This document shows, piece after piece, positions 1 through 6,274 of a stretch of DNA of 6,791 nt. Origin of the DNA: Chryseobacterium gleum. GTDB lineage: Bacteria; Bacteroidota; Bacteroidia; Flavobacteriales_D; Sanyastnellaceae. Every line of letters begins with the position of its first letter. Position 1 is the first letter of the stretch. The stretch lies in assembly GCA_943330925.2 (NCBI GenBank), contig CALQJP020000136.1, positions 1 to 6,791 of the forward strand, written 5' to 3'. The translations under genes and the position numbers were made by a program. Under the pieces are notes generated by a model, which saw only the letters and a program-made list of their open reading frames with translations, did no database searches and was not told the DNA's origin.

Positions 1-464
1 CCATAGGAAACAAGCGTGTCCATTGAAATTCCGGAGCTTGCGAGCAAGGGCTGCAAAGCATTCGATTCATTCCGAAATAGCTGCACAGGCATGTTCAAAC
101 CGGTCATCGATACATCGCGGTCGCCATCGTTGTCGAAATCTACCCAGGTCATCTGCTTTATCTCTCCGGTGTTTTGAATACCCAACGGCCATGGTTGAAG
201 CACACCTTGATTGCTTTTGAGCAATACTGGATTGGATGCACGCTGACAAAACAAGAGGTCGTCGTAACCATCCTTATCAAAATCTGCAGATGAGAGACCA
301 CCGCCCAAAAAACCACCCTCGTATTGATGCACCATGGCGCTGTCCAAGAGCTCCGACTGCCAATACTGGGCTTGAGCAATTGCAGGCATGACGGAGGCTA
401 GCCATATACATAGCAAAACAGGCAGCAATCCATTCAATGGCTTTTTCTGCGCACGAAGCAACAT
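1..464 (-). CDS. Secreted FG-GAP/VCBS-repeat protein, N-terminal part (runs off the window)
   Basis: The reading frame opens at an ATG at 462-464 and stays open to base 1, giving about 154 residues of a longer protein whose 3' end lies outside the window. An in-frame TAA a few codons upstream fixes this ATG as the likely start. Residues 1-32 form a signal peptide: basic start (RAQKK), hydrophobic core (LLPVLLCIWLASV) and a likely cleavage site at AIA-QA or AQA-Q. The mature part has two acidic calcium-binding-type loops, DFDKDGYDD (about 61-69) and DFDNDGDRD (about 109-117), about 48 residues apart. This is the pattern of FG-GAP/VCBS repeats, which build extracellular beta-propellers. In Bacteroidota such proteins are often large and T9SS-exported, but the C-terminus is not visible, so the sorting route and ligand are unknown. 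It is separated from the upstream repeat-protein gene by a terminator and probably has its own promoter. Confidence 0.85.
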   Translation of the reverse strand, partial: MLLRAQKKPLNGLLPVLLCIWLASVMPAIAQAQYWQSELLDSAMVHQYEGGFLGGGLSSADFDKDGYDDLLFCQRASNPVLLKSNQGVLQPWPLGIQNTGEIKQMTWVDFDNDGDRDVSMTGLNMPVQLFRNESNALQPLLASSGISMDTLVSY

Positions 465-545
465 GTTCGTTCTGAATTAAGGTTGAACGAATATAAGCTC
501 ATTCGAGCACCAACACACAGGCCGTCAGCAAACTAAATGCGGTTC

Positions 546-578
546 AAAAAAAATGGCCAATGCAAGCGCATTGACCAT
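546..578 (-). terminator. Intrinsic terminator of the cysteine-repeat protein gene
   Basis: Read on the minus strand, 26 bp after the stop codon at 605-607, there is an 11-bp stem (ATGGTCAATGC pairing with GCATTGGCCAT, one G-U pair) closed by a four-base GCTT loop. It is followed at once by eight T residues (plus-strand A run 546-553). This is a textbook rho-independent terminator. It separates the repeat-protein gene from the FG-GAP gene downstream. Confidence 0.9.
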
Positions 579-604
579 CTTTATATCATCGAAACAAGTG
601 CGGA

Positions 605-3600
605 TTATCTCACCACCATCAGTCTTCGTTCCAGCACAGCCTGCTCATTGCGCACACGCAACATGTAACTGCCGGCGGCCCAGTTTGAAACATCCAACCG
701 TGTTTTGCGGGTGTAGGTTGCTACATGCTTTCCGGCTATGTCAAACACCTCAATTGATTCAGCAGCCATGCCATTCATGGTAACCTGCACCTGCTGATTG
801 GCCGGGTTGGGCCATACCTGCAAGTCGTTGGCGTCTATTTCAATTATGGACGTGATGGTCAAATTCAAAATAACCACGCTGTCACAACCCGCTGCACTTG
901 TGTAGGTGTATTCAAACACGCCACTTTCGGTATACGTGATGTCGTTCCACTGGTACTGCTCATTGGCCGTTATGGCGATGGTCTGCTCAGTATCAAACCC
1001 GCAGGTGCCGTCATCGAATGTGGCTGCTGCGTTGTAATTGCAAGCATCGGCATTGGTGCATCCGTATATTTCATACAAGTCGCACTGACCGTTATTGTTT
1101 TCATCGAGGTATTCACAGCTTCCTTCGAGCAAGCATCCTGCTGCCGGGTCATAATTGCATGCCGCAAAATCATTGCAACCGGGAAACGAACAGGTGTTGT
1201 TGTCTGTGGTAGCCTCCGGGTTGAAGTTGCAGGCGCTCGGGTATGTGCAACCCAACACTTGATAGATACAACTTCCGTCGTCTTCATTCGCCTGCGCGCT
1301 GTAGTTTATCGCAAACACATCCATACATCCAAGTACGCAAGAGCCGTCAAACTCAGTAGCCAGCGGATTGTAGTTTACCGATGCGGGGTTCGTACATCCC
1401 TCTATTTCCAGGCAATCGCACGTTCCATCAGTGTCGGTGTCCTGAAGGCAAACACCTGCACAATCCAAACAGGTCTCGGATGGATAGGTGCATGATCCGT
1501 CATCATCAAGTGCAGTCACATCGTAGTTACACGCAGCAGCATCGGTGCAACCGAGGTACACGCATGAACCATCATCTGTGGTTGCATTCGGATTGTAGTT
1601 ATCGGCGGTTGGGTCGAGGCAGCCTTCCGTATCAAATTCATCACAAACACCATTGTTGTTGCCGTCGTTCAAACAATTGCCCGAGCAGTCGTACGCAAAA
1701 TCAGGATAGGTGCAAGCTCCATCGGCCAAACAGCCGGCTGCTGCATCGTAGTTGCAAGCGCCCGCGTCGTTGCAGCCTGGAAACGCACAGCTACCGTTGT
1801 CGCATGCTGCTGTTGCATCGTAATTACATGCGGCAACATCGGTACAACCGGCGGCAGTGCAGGAGCCATCGTCGCAGCCGGCAGCTGCATTGTAATTGCA
1901 CGCTTCTACATCCGTGCATCCGGGATAGATGCAAGAGCCATCGTCATCGAGTGCAGTCACATCGTAGTTACACGCAGCAACGTCGGTGCAACCGAGGTAC
2001 ACGCATGAACCATCTTCTGTGGTTGCATTCGGATTGTAGTTATCGGCGGTTGGGTCGAGGCAGCCTTCCGAATCAAATTCATCACAAATGCCATTGTTGT
2101 TGCCGTCACTCAAGCAATTGCCCGAGCAGTCGTACGCAAAATCAGGATAGGTGCAAGCTCCAGTGGCCAAACAACCGGCTGCTGCATCGTAGTTGCAAGC
2201 GGCCGCGTCGTTGCAGCCCGGAAACGTACAGCTACCGTTGTCGCATGCTGCAGTTGCATCGTAATTACATGCGGCAAAATCGGTACAACCGGCGGCAGTG
2301 CACGAGCCATCGTCGCATCCGGCAGCTACATCGTAATTGCACGCTTCTGCATCGGTGCAACCGGGATAGACACAAGATCCATCCTCCACATCGGCTGTTT
2401 CATCATAATTACATGCAGTGAGGTCTGTGCATCCGCCATACAAACAACTGCCATCATCCGAAGTAGCTTCAACGTTGTAGTTTACAGCTGTCTCATCGGT
2501 GCAACCATATACTTCATATTCATCGCAAACACCATTGCCGTTGGAGTCATTCAAGCAGTTTCCATCGCAATCGTAATTCACGGCCGGGTAGTCGCAATTG
2601 CCGTCATAGCAACCTGCCTGCGGATCGTAGTTACACGCATCCAAATCGTTGCAACCGGGGAAGGTGCATGACCCATCATCCACATTCGCTGCCTGGTTGT
2701 AGTTGCATGCATCAGCCGCGGTGCAGCCTTCTATCAACTCAACGGGCTCTCCCTGGCACTGGCAATTGGCGGTATAAATATCATTGATGGTATTTACATC
2801 GTTGTCATCACAATTATCACCGGGGAAGTAGCACGTGCCATCATCGGCAGTTGCTGCTGCATTGTAGTTGCACGCTGCATTGCTGGTGCAACCCAATACT
2901 TCAACAACTACTCCCTCGCACGAGCAGTCGGTCAGAATTACATCGTTCGACGTCTCTGCCAATCCATCGTCGCAGGCATCGCCTACAAAAAAGCAACTTC
3001 CATCTTCAATCGTTGCGAGCGCATCGTAGTTACAGGCATTCGGGAATGTACAGCCCGGCAGTTCCACAACAACCTCTCCCACGCACGTGCAATCTGCCGT
3101 GTAAGCATCGTTGATGGTTGCTGCATTGCCGTCGCTGCATGCGTCGCCCACAAAGATGCATGAGCCATCATCGATCACTGCATCGGAGTTATAGTTGCAG
3201 GCTAAGACGTCGATGCAGCCTTCCACCTCGCTCACCGGTGTACCCGCGCACACACAGTCTGCCCCAAGTACATCGTTGATCGTTGTTGCGTCTCCATCGT
3301 TGCAGGTTTCACCGGGAAATATGCAAGTGGCATTGTCAACATTGGCGTTCGGATTAAAATTACAAGCGGCTATTGCCACACATCCTTCTACTACCGCCTG
3401 TCCGGCACAAACACAATCGGCACCTACGGCATCCAATATCGTTGCGGCGTTCTGATCATCGCATGAATCGCCTGTGAATAAACAACTCGAGTCCTCTACT
3501 ACCGCATCAGGGTTGAAGTTGCAGGCTTGAGGGAACGTGCATCCCACAACCGATCCGACGCACACGCAATCCGCCGTCCACACATCATCCAACGAAGCCG

Positions 3601-3919
3601 GATTGCCGTCGTCGCATGGCTCACCGGGCAATATGCACGAGCCGTCTTCCACCGTAGCGTCCGGATTGTAGTTGCACGCCTCAACAGCAGTGCATCCTTC
3701 CACAATCACTCCTGCCTGCGGCTGATGGAAGCCTTGCGTAAGCGTGTTCTGGCCATTGGTTAAGGTGGTTATAAACGTCTCGCCCAGCGTGTAATCCAAG
3801 CTGAACTCCTGTGATTGGAATGACCCTCCTGCCGATGCAATGACCGACGGGGTTAATTGCTGGGCCATAACGGCCGAAAATGCAATAAGTGAAAACAGGG
3901 TAGTGTAAAGAAACTTCAT
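605..3919 (-). CDS. Giant cysteine-rich repeat protein with type IX secretion sorting domain
   Basis: This encodes a 1104-residue exported protein. The ATG at 3917-3919 is chosen because it begins a signal peptide (MKFLYTTLFSLIAFSAVMAQ); the frame runs 25 codons further upstream, but those residues (basic, not signal-like) would bury it. Residues 21-74 resemble a short N-terminal segment common in Bacteroidota secreted proteins (SAGGSF..., LGE..., LTQGFHQP). Residues 75-973 hold 25 copies of a 21-22-residue unit of the form GCTD..ACNYN..A..DDGSC, with two kinds of linker module between them. Residues about 975-1027 resemble the flavobacterial AGCDSVVILNLTI segment. Residues about 1028-1104 form a T9SS type A sorting domain (VWPNPANQQVQV, then FDIAGK, SNWAAGSYMLRV). 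By hand count there are about 112 cysteines, about 10%. The protein is probably cell-surface bound or released, disulfide-rich and perhaps calcium-binding; an adhesin or structural role is inference only. The gene ends at a strong terminator. Confidence 0.9.
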   Translation of the reverse strand: MKFLYTTLFSLIAFSAVMAQQLTPSVIASAGGSFQSQEFSLDYTLGETFITTLTNGQNTLTQGFHQPQAGVIVEGCTAVEACNYNPDATVEDGSCILPGEPCDDGNPASLDDVWTADCVCVGSVVGCTFPQACNFNPDAVVEDSSCLFTGDSCDDQNAATILDAVGADCVCAGQAVVEGCVAIAACNFNPNANVDNATCIFPGETCNDGDATTINDVLGADCVCAGTPVSEVEGCIDVLACNYNSDAVIDDGSCIFVGDACSDGNAATINDAYTADCTCVGEVVVELPGCTFPNACNYDALATIEDGSCFFVGDACDDGLAETSNDVILTDCSCEGVVVEVLGCTSNAACNYNAAATADDGTCYFPGDNCDDNDVNTINDIYTANCQCQGEPVELIEGCTAADACNYNQAANVDDGSCTFPGCNDLDACNYDPQAGCYDGNCDYPAVNYDCDGNCLNDSNGNGVCDEYEVYGCTDETAVNYNVEATSDDGSCLYGGCTDLTACNYDETADVEDGSCVYPGCTDAEACNYDVAAGCDDGSCTAAGCTDFAACNYDATAACDNGSCTFPGCNDAAACNYDAAAGCLATGACTYPDFAYDCSGNCLSDGNNNGICDEFDSEGCLDPTADNYNPNATTEDGSCVYLGCTDVAACNYDVTALDDDGSCIYPGCTDVEACNYNAAAGCDDGSCTAAGCTDVAACNYDATAACDNGSCAFPGCNDAGACNYDAAAGCLADGACTYPDFAYDCSGNCLNDGNNNGVCDEFDTEGCLDPTADNYNPNATTDDGSCVYLGCTDAAACNYDVTALDDDGSCTYPSETCLDCAGVCLQDTDTDGTCDCLEIEGCTNPASVNYNPLATEFDGSCVLGCMDVFAINYSAQANEDDGSCIYQVLGCTYPSACNFNPEATTDNNTCSFPGCNDFAACNYDPAAGCLLEGSCEYLDENNNGQCDLYEIYGCTNADACNYNAAATFDDGTCGFDTEQTIAITANEQYQWNDITYTESGVFEYTYTSAAGCDSVVILNLTITSIIEIDANDLQVWPNPANQQVQVTMNGMAAESIEVFDIAGKHVATYTRKTRLDVSNWAAGSYMLRVRNEQAVLERRLMVVR
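1001..3697 (-). repeat. Array of 25 Cys-rich protein repeats (GCTD..ACNYN..A..DDGSC)
   Basis: The coding repeats span residues 75-973 of the large protein. Units fall into three cysteine classes. Three-Cys units are the commonest (numbers 1-7, 10, 15, 20, 23, 25). Four-Cys units carry an extra Cys in an A-G-C or A-A-C step (8, 11, 12, 13, 16, 17, 18, 24). Two-Cys units have lost the ACNY cysteine (9, 14, 19, 21, 22). Units 1-6 (plus-strand 2729-3697) each carry a second module of the form G..CDDG...T.ND....DC.C.G. Units 8, 13, 18 and 20 are followed by a module like YDC.GNCL.D.N.NG.CDE, and unit 24 by a shortened one; its acidic DxNxNGxCD stretch resembles thrombospondin type-3-like calcium loops. 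Units 1-6 have diverged from each other, while units 11-20 are much more alike. Confidence 0.9.
1481..2362 (-). repeat. 441-bp in-frame tandem duplication inside the repeat protein gene
   Basis: Two adjacent 441-bp copies (2362-1922 and 1921-1481 in coding direction) each encode 147 residues: five Cys-rich units and one thrombospondin-3-like module (units 11-15 and 16-20). Landmarks recur exactly 441 bp apart, for example gtgcagtcacatcg at 1510 and 1951, and ccgaggtac at 1551 and 1992. By hand alignment the two 147-residue copies differ at 13 positions, about 91% identity, far closer than other pairs of units in the array. The copy length is a multiple of three, so the frame is kept. This points to a recent expansion by unequal recombination or slippage. 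Confidence 0.9.
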
Positions 3920-3940
3920 ACAATGCTGGTTTAATGGATT

Positions 3941-3952
3941 CCTCTTGAGAGG
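3941..3952. other. Short near-palindrome in the 5' leader of the repeat protein gene
   Basis: The 12 bases CCTCTTGAGAGG form an inverted repeat with five perfectly paired outer bases and two unpaired central bases, 21 bp upstream of the start codon at 3917-3919. It could be a small operator or a weak leader hairpin, but a sequence this short can occur by chance. No regulator can be named. Confidence 0.2.
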
Positions 3953-3995
3953 ACGACGTAAAATTAAGAGATATACGTGAAATGCAAATGACATT

Positions 3996-4691
3996 TCAAC
4001 GTTCCGGTCGGCTTGAAAAAAACTTCATGTAGCGAATACCGTCCGAAACGTAATAAGGGTCATGTGTTTTGGGATGCCCCGACAGTGGGAATCGTTTACC
4101 CGTGTTGTGAATATGAAAGGCATCCTTCCATTTGTTCTTTTGGAGGTAACGACCGTATTGTTTCTTGATCCAGCGCGCACCGTGATAGCAGGCGTCGTCG
4201 TCGTTGCTCAGGTCCTCGATCGATAAGTCGAGCTCGAAAACCTTGTAGCCCATCAACTGGAAAGGCCCCCAGCTGGTTGCCAGCGCACGTATCTCCTCTT
4301 CGTCAAGCGACGCCAGCTTTTCGGGTGTGGCCATCTCGTATTTCTTGCGCTTCCCTGCCTTCACCTTCATAAGCTCATTGAAAACATGTCGCTCAAATCG
4401 CTGACCGGCCGGCTTCTCACCGCTGCACTCCAACACCGCCAATGACATCAAATAGGGATACGGCAGATCCATTTCAGTGGCAATTTCCTGCATCTGCTCT
4501 CCATAATTCAGCTCACACCACTCCAGCGACGTTACACCCAGCGGTCGGGGATTTTCCGGCAATACAATGCCAAAAGCCTTGCGCGTCCATTCGGCCACAT
4601 CATATCGGTAATAGAAAAGAACCCCGAACACCAAGACCAATGGCAGCAGCCATTTCCAATGCTTGCGCATCCAGTCAGCAATCTTTTTCAT
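3996..4691 (-). CDS. Membrane-anchored muramidase / lytic-transglycosylase-like protein (DUF3380-like)
   Basis: This is a 231-residue protein. The ATG at 4689-4691 is preferred over the open frame 32 codons upstream: it gives a normal MKK start before a single membrane helix (about 14-28, WLLPLVLVFGVLFYY) and avoids overlap with nupG. The rest should face the periplasm. The core resembles the N-acetylmuramidase (DUF3380) group: AVLECSGEK (about 85-93) in the position of the family's VESGG segment, with Glu88 as candidate catalytic acid; RFERHVFNEL (about 98-107), matching the family's FERH.F; then SWGPFQLMG (about 140-148). Near the end, HNTGKR and DPYYVSDGIRYM recall the NAG...YV element of lytic transglycosylases. 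The expected role is cleavage of peptidoglycan glycan strands. It begins 43 bp after nupG on the same strand, so co-transcription is likely. The fold assignment rests on motifs only; the catalytic residue is inferred. Confidence 0.65.
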   Translation of the reverse strand: MKKIADWMRKHWKWLLPLVLVFGVLFYYRYDVAEWTRKAFGIVLPENPRPLGVTSLEWCELNYGEQMQEIATEMDLPYPYLMSLAVLECSGEKPAGQRFERHVFNELMKVKAGKRKKYEMATPEKLASLDEEEIRALATSWGPFQLMGYKVFELDLSIEDLSNDDDACYHGARWIKKQYGRYLQKNKWKDAFHIHNTGKRFPLSGHPKTHDPYYVSDGIRYMKFFSSRPER

Positions 4692-4734
4692 GGCATGGCA
4701 ACGCGTGTGTTCATTCAAAATTGGGGGGTGTGCA

Positions 4735-5979
4735 TCAATGCGCAAAGCGCTCCACCTTGTCGTTGGGCGATTTAAACATGAGCGCAAACAAAATGGCCAC
4801 TACTAGCGCGTAGCCTGCAAAACTGAGCCAGATACCCGTCCACTCTTTCTCGCCGCCCACTGTAAAATAGGCGTCGATAACAGTGCCGCTGATCTTACTT
4901 CCCAGGTACGCTCCTACTCCATTGGTCATCATCATGAAAAGCCCCTGCGCGCTGGAACGTATGGAAGGGTCTGCCGTGGTTTCCACAAACAAAGAGCCCG
5001 AGATATTGAAGAAATCGAAGGCCATGCCATACACAATGCACGAGAGAATGATCATCCACAGTCCTCCCGCAGGATCTCCGTATGCAAACAAACCAAAACG
5101 CAAAACCCACGCAAACATCGACATGAGCATCACTTGCTTGATGCCAAATCGCTTGAGGAAAAACGGAATGGTCAAGATAAACAACGTCTCCGATATCTGT
5201 GAAATCGAGAGGATGATCGTAGAATACTTCACCACAATCGAGTCGGCATATTCCGGGAATCGCTTGAAGTCATCCAAAAACGAATCGCCAAACATGTTGG
5301 TCAACTGCAAGGCTCCCCCCAAAAACATGGAGAAAACAAAGAACATGGCCATGCGTGAATTGCTCAGCAAACGAAACGCTCCGAAACCCAGCTGATCCAT
5401 CAGCGATGCATCGGGCGACATACTGCGCTGCGGCTTGCAAGCCGGCAAGGTGAATGAGTAAATACCCAACCCTATCGCGGCAACGCCTGCAATGATAAAC
5501 TGATTGGCATTGGCCTTACTGCCGGTAATGTTCGTTACCCACATGGCCACAATAAACCCAACCGTGCCCCAAACGCGAATGGGCGGAAACGCCTTCACCA
5601 CATCGTAATTCTGATCTTTCAAAATCCGAAAACTGATGGAGTTCGAAAGTGAAATGGTGGGCATGTAGCAAATCATCGCCGCGAAAATCACATAGTACAG
5701 CGAGTCCGGATCGTCTACCCCGGGCACCGCAAACAATATCAGTCCATACAGAATATGGAGTATGCCATACAACCGCTCCGCATTCATCCAGCGGTCGGCT
5801 ATAATGCCCGTAAGCGCCGGCATAAACAACGACGACAACGCGAGCGTACTGAATATGGCACCAAACTCAGCCCCCGTCCAACCTTTCGCGTTGAAGCAGT
5901 AAGTGCCAATGGTGATGAGCCAAGCTCCCCATACAAAGAATTGCATGAAGCCGAGGGTGGTGAGGCGGAGACGTATCAT
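4735..5979 (-). CDS. nupG: NupG-family nucleoside:H+ symporter (major facilitator superfamily)
   Basis: This is a 414-residue inner-membrane transporter, close to the family's usual length of about 420, with about twelve hydrophobic segments. It should import nucleosides with protons for salvage. Similarity to E. coli NupG as I remember it runs along the whole length: FMQFFVWGAWL near the start, SLFMPALTGIIADRW (50-64), FPPIRVWGTVGF (131-142), LQLTNMFGD (224-232), SISQISETLFILTIPFFL (258-275), FDFFNISGS (321-329) and SAQGLFMMMTNG (343-354). Residues matching those I recall as substrate-contacting in NupG are kept: Arg135, Gln225, Asn228, Gln261, Glu264 and Asp322. Substrate range within nucleosides cannot be read from sequence. 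The start at 5977-5979 lies 3 bp from the heptamer repeat region, so the 5' leader would consist of repeats. No Shine-Dalgarno sequence is present, as is usual in Bacteroidota. The muramidase-like gene follows 43 bp downstream. Confidence 0.93.
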   Translation of the reverse strand: MIRLRLTTLGFMQFFVWGAWLITIGTYCFNAKGWTGAEFGAIFSTLALSSLFMPALTGIIADRWMNAERLYGILHILYGLILFAVPGVDDPDSLYYVIFAAMICYMPTISLSNSISFRILKDQNYDVVKAFPPIRVWGTVGFIVAMWVTNITGSKANANQFIIAGVAAIGLGIYSFTLPACKPQRSMSPDASLMDQLGFGAFRLLSNSRMAMFFVFSMFLGGALQLTNMFGDSFLDDFKRFPEYADSIVVKYSTIILSISQISETLFILTIPFFLKRFGIKQVMLMSMFAWVLRFGLFAYGDPAGGLWMIILSCIVYGMAFDFFNISGSLFVETTADPSIRSSAQGLFMMMTNGVGAYLGSKISGTVIDAYFTVGGEKEWTGIWLSFAGYALVVAILFALMFKSPNDKVERFAH

Positions 5980-5982
5980 GGG

Positions 5983-6136
5983 AGGTTATAGGGGTTAGGT
6001 ATTAGGTATTAGGTATTAGGTGATAGGTATTAGGTATTAGGTTTTAGGTTCTAGGTATTGGGATGCGTGATTAGTGATAAACGGCAAGTGATAAACAGCA
6101 AGTGATAAACAGCAAGTGATAAATGATAAGGGGTAA
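5983..6136. repeat. Heptamer tandem repeats, run 1 (AGGTATT block, then GTGATAA/ACAGCAA block)
   Basis: This run is 22 consecutive 7-bp units in one unbroken phase. Units 5983-6059 are eleven variants of AGGTATT (AGGTTAT, AGGGGTT, AGGTATT six times, AGGTGAT, AGGTTTT, AGGTTCT). After one degenerate unit (GGGATGC), units 6067-6136 follow a second family. In it, GTGATAA recurs at 6074, 6088, 6102 and 6116, alternating with ACGGCAA or ACAGCAA, a 14-bp double period. The run starts 3 bp from the nupG start codon. The 7-bp period is not a multiple of three and the region has no plausible open frame, so it is non-coding. Confidence 0.9.
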
Positions 6137-6237
6137 CAAACTTTCAACCTTCAACATTCAACTTTCAACCTTCAACATTCAACTTTCAACCTTCAACATT
6201 CAACCTTCAACCTAATCCCTATCACCTATCACCTAAT
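6015..6237. repeat. 14-bp perfect inverted repeat linking the outer heptamer blocks
   Basis: The 14 bases ATTAGGTGATAGGT at 6015-6028 are the exact reverse complement of 6224-6237, and also of 6245-6258. The arms lie in the outer heptamer blocks and enclose the two inner ones. The paired structure would have a loop of about 195 bases, so it is more likely a trace of how the blocks arose than a terminator. Confidence 0.7.
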
Positions 6238-6274
6238 CCCTATAACCTATCACCTAATCCCTATCACCTATCGA
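6142..6274. repeat. Heptamer tandem repeats, run 2 (NTTCAAC block, then CTATCAC/CTAATCC block)
   Basis: This run is 19 consecutive 7-bp units in one phase, shifted by two bases from run 1. Units 6142-6211 are ten copies of NTTCAAC whose first base cycles T, C, A three times and then ends in C, giving a 21-bp higher-order period. Units 6212-6274 are CTAATCC, CTATCAC and CTATAAC variants, with CTAATCC every third unit, again a 21-bp period. Read on the minus strand this last block becomes AGGTGAT/AGGGATT, the same family as the first block of run 1 in the opposite orientation. The final unit contains the ettA stop codon (6268-6270) and its last Arg codon. Confidence 0.9.

Noticed and set aside
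488..513. A possible Bacteroidota promoter for the FG-GAP gene: TATATTCG (488-495, minus strand), one mismatch from TAnnTTTG, with TTG at 511-513.
   Set aside because: The spacing between the two elements is only 15 bp, short of the usual 19 or so, and the -7 element is imperfect. A promoter is expected here after the terminator, but this site is not strong enough to annotate.
1381..2421. A 346-codon open frame on the plus strand, antisense to the repeat protein gene, rich in His, Arg, Cys and Ser.
   Set aside because: It lies over the duplicated repeats, and its own repeats mirror the coding repeats on the minus strand. The biased, stop-poor composition of the opposite strand explains it. 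It has no recognisable domain.
3920..3994. A 25-codon upstream extension of the repeat protein to an ATG at 3992-3994.
   Set aside because: The extension would place a basic stretch before the clear signal peptide starting at 3919, which would make export unlikely.
3971..4000. A possible promoter for the repeat protein gene: TTG followed 21 bp later by TATATC on the minus strand.
   Set aside because: The -7 element lacks the TTTG half of TAnnTTTG, so the match could be chance in an AT-rich gap.
4883..5395. A 170-codon plus-strand open frame antisense to nupG.
   Set aside because: It is fully inside a well-supported transporter gene, has no family resemblance and no sign of its own start region.
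5983..6274. The repeat-rich spacer as a CRISPR array or telomere-like sequence (TTAGGTA resembles TTAGGG repeats).
   Set aside because: Units are 7 bp and directly abutting with no unique spacers, so it is not CRISPR. It sits between two housekeeping genes rather than at a replicon end, and three of its four blocks are not telomere-like.
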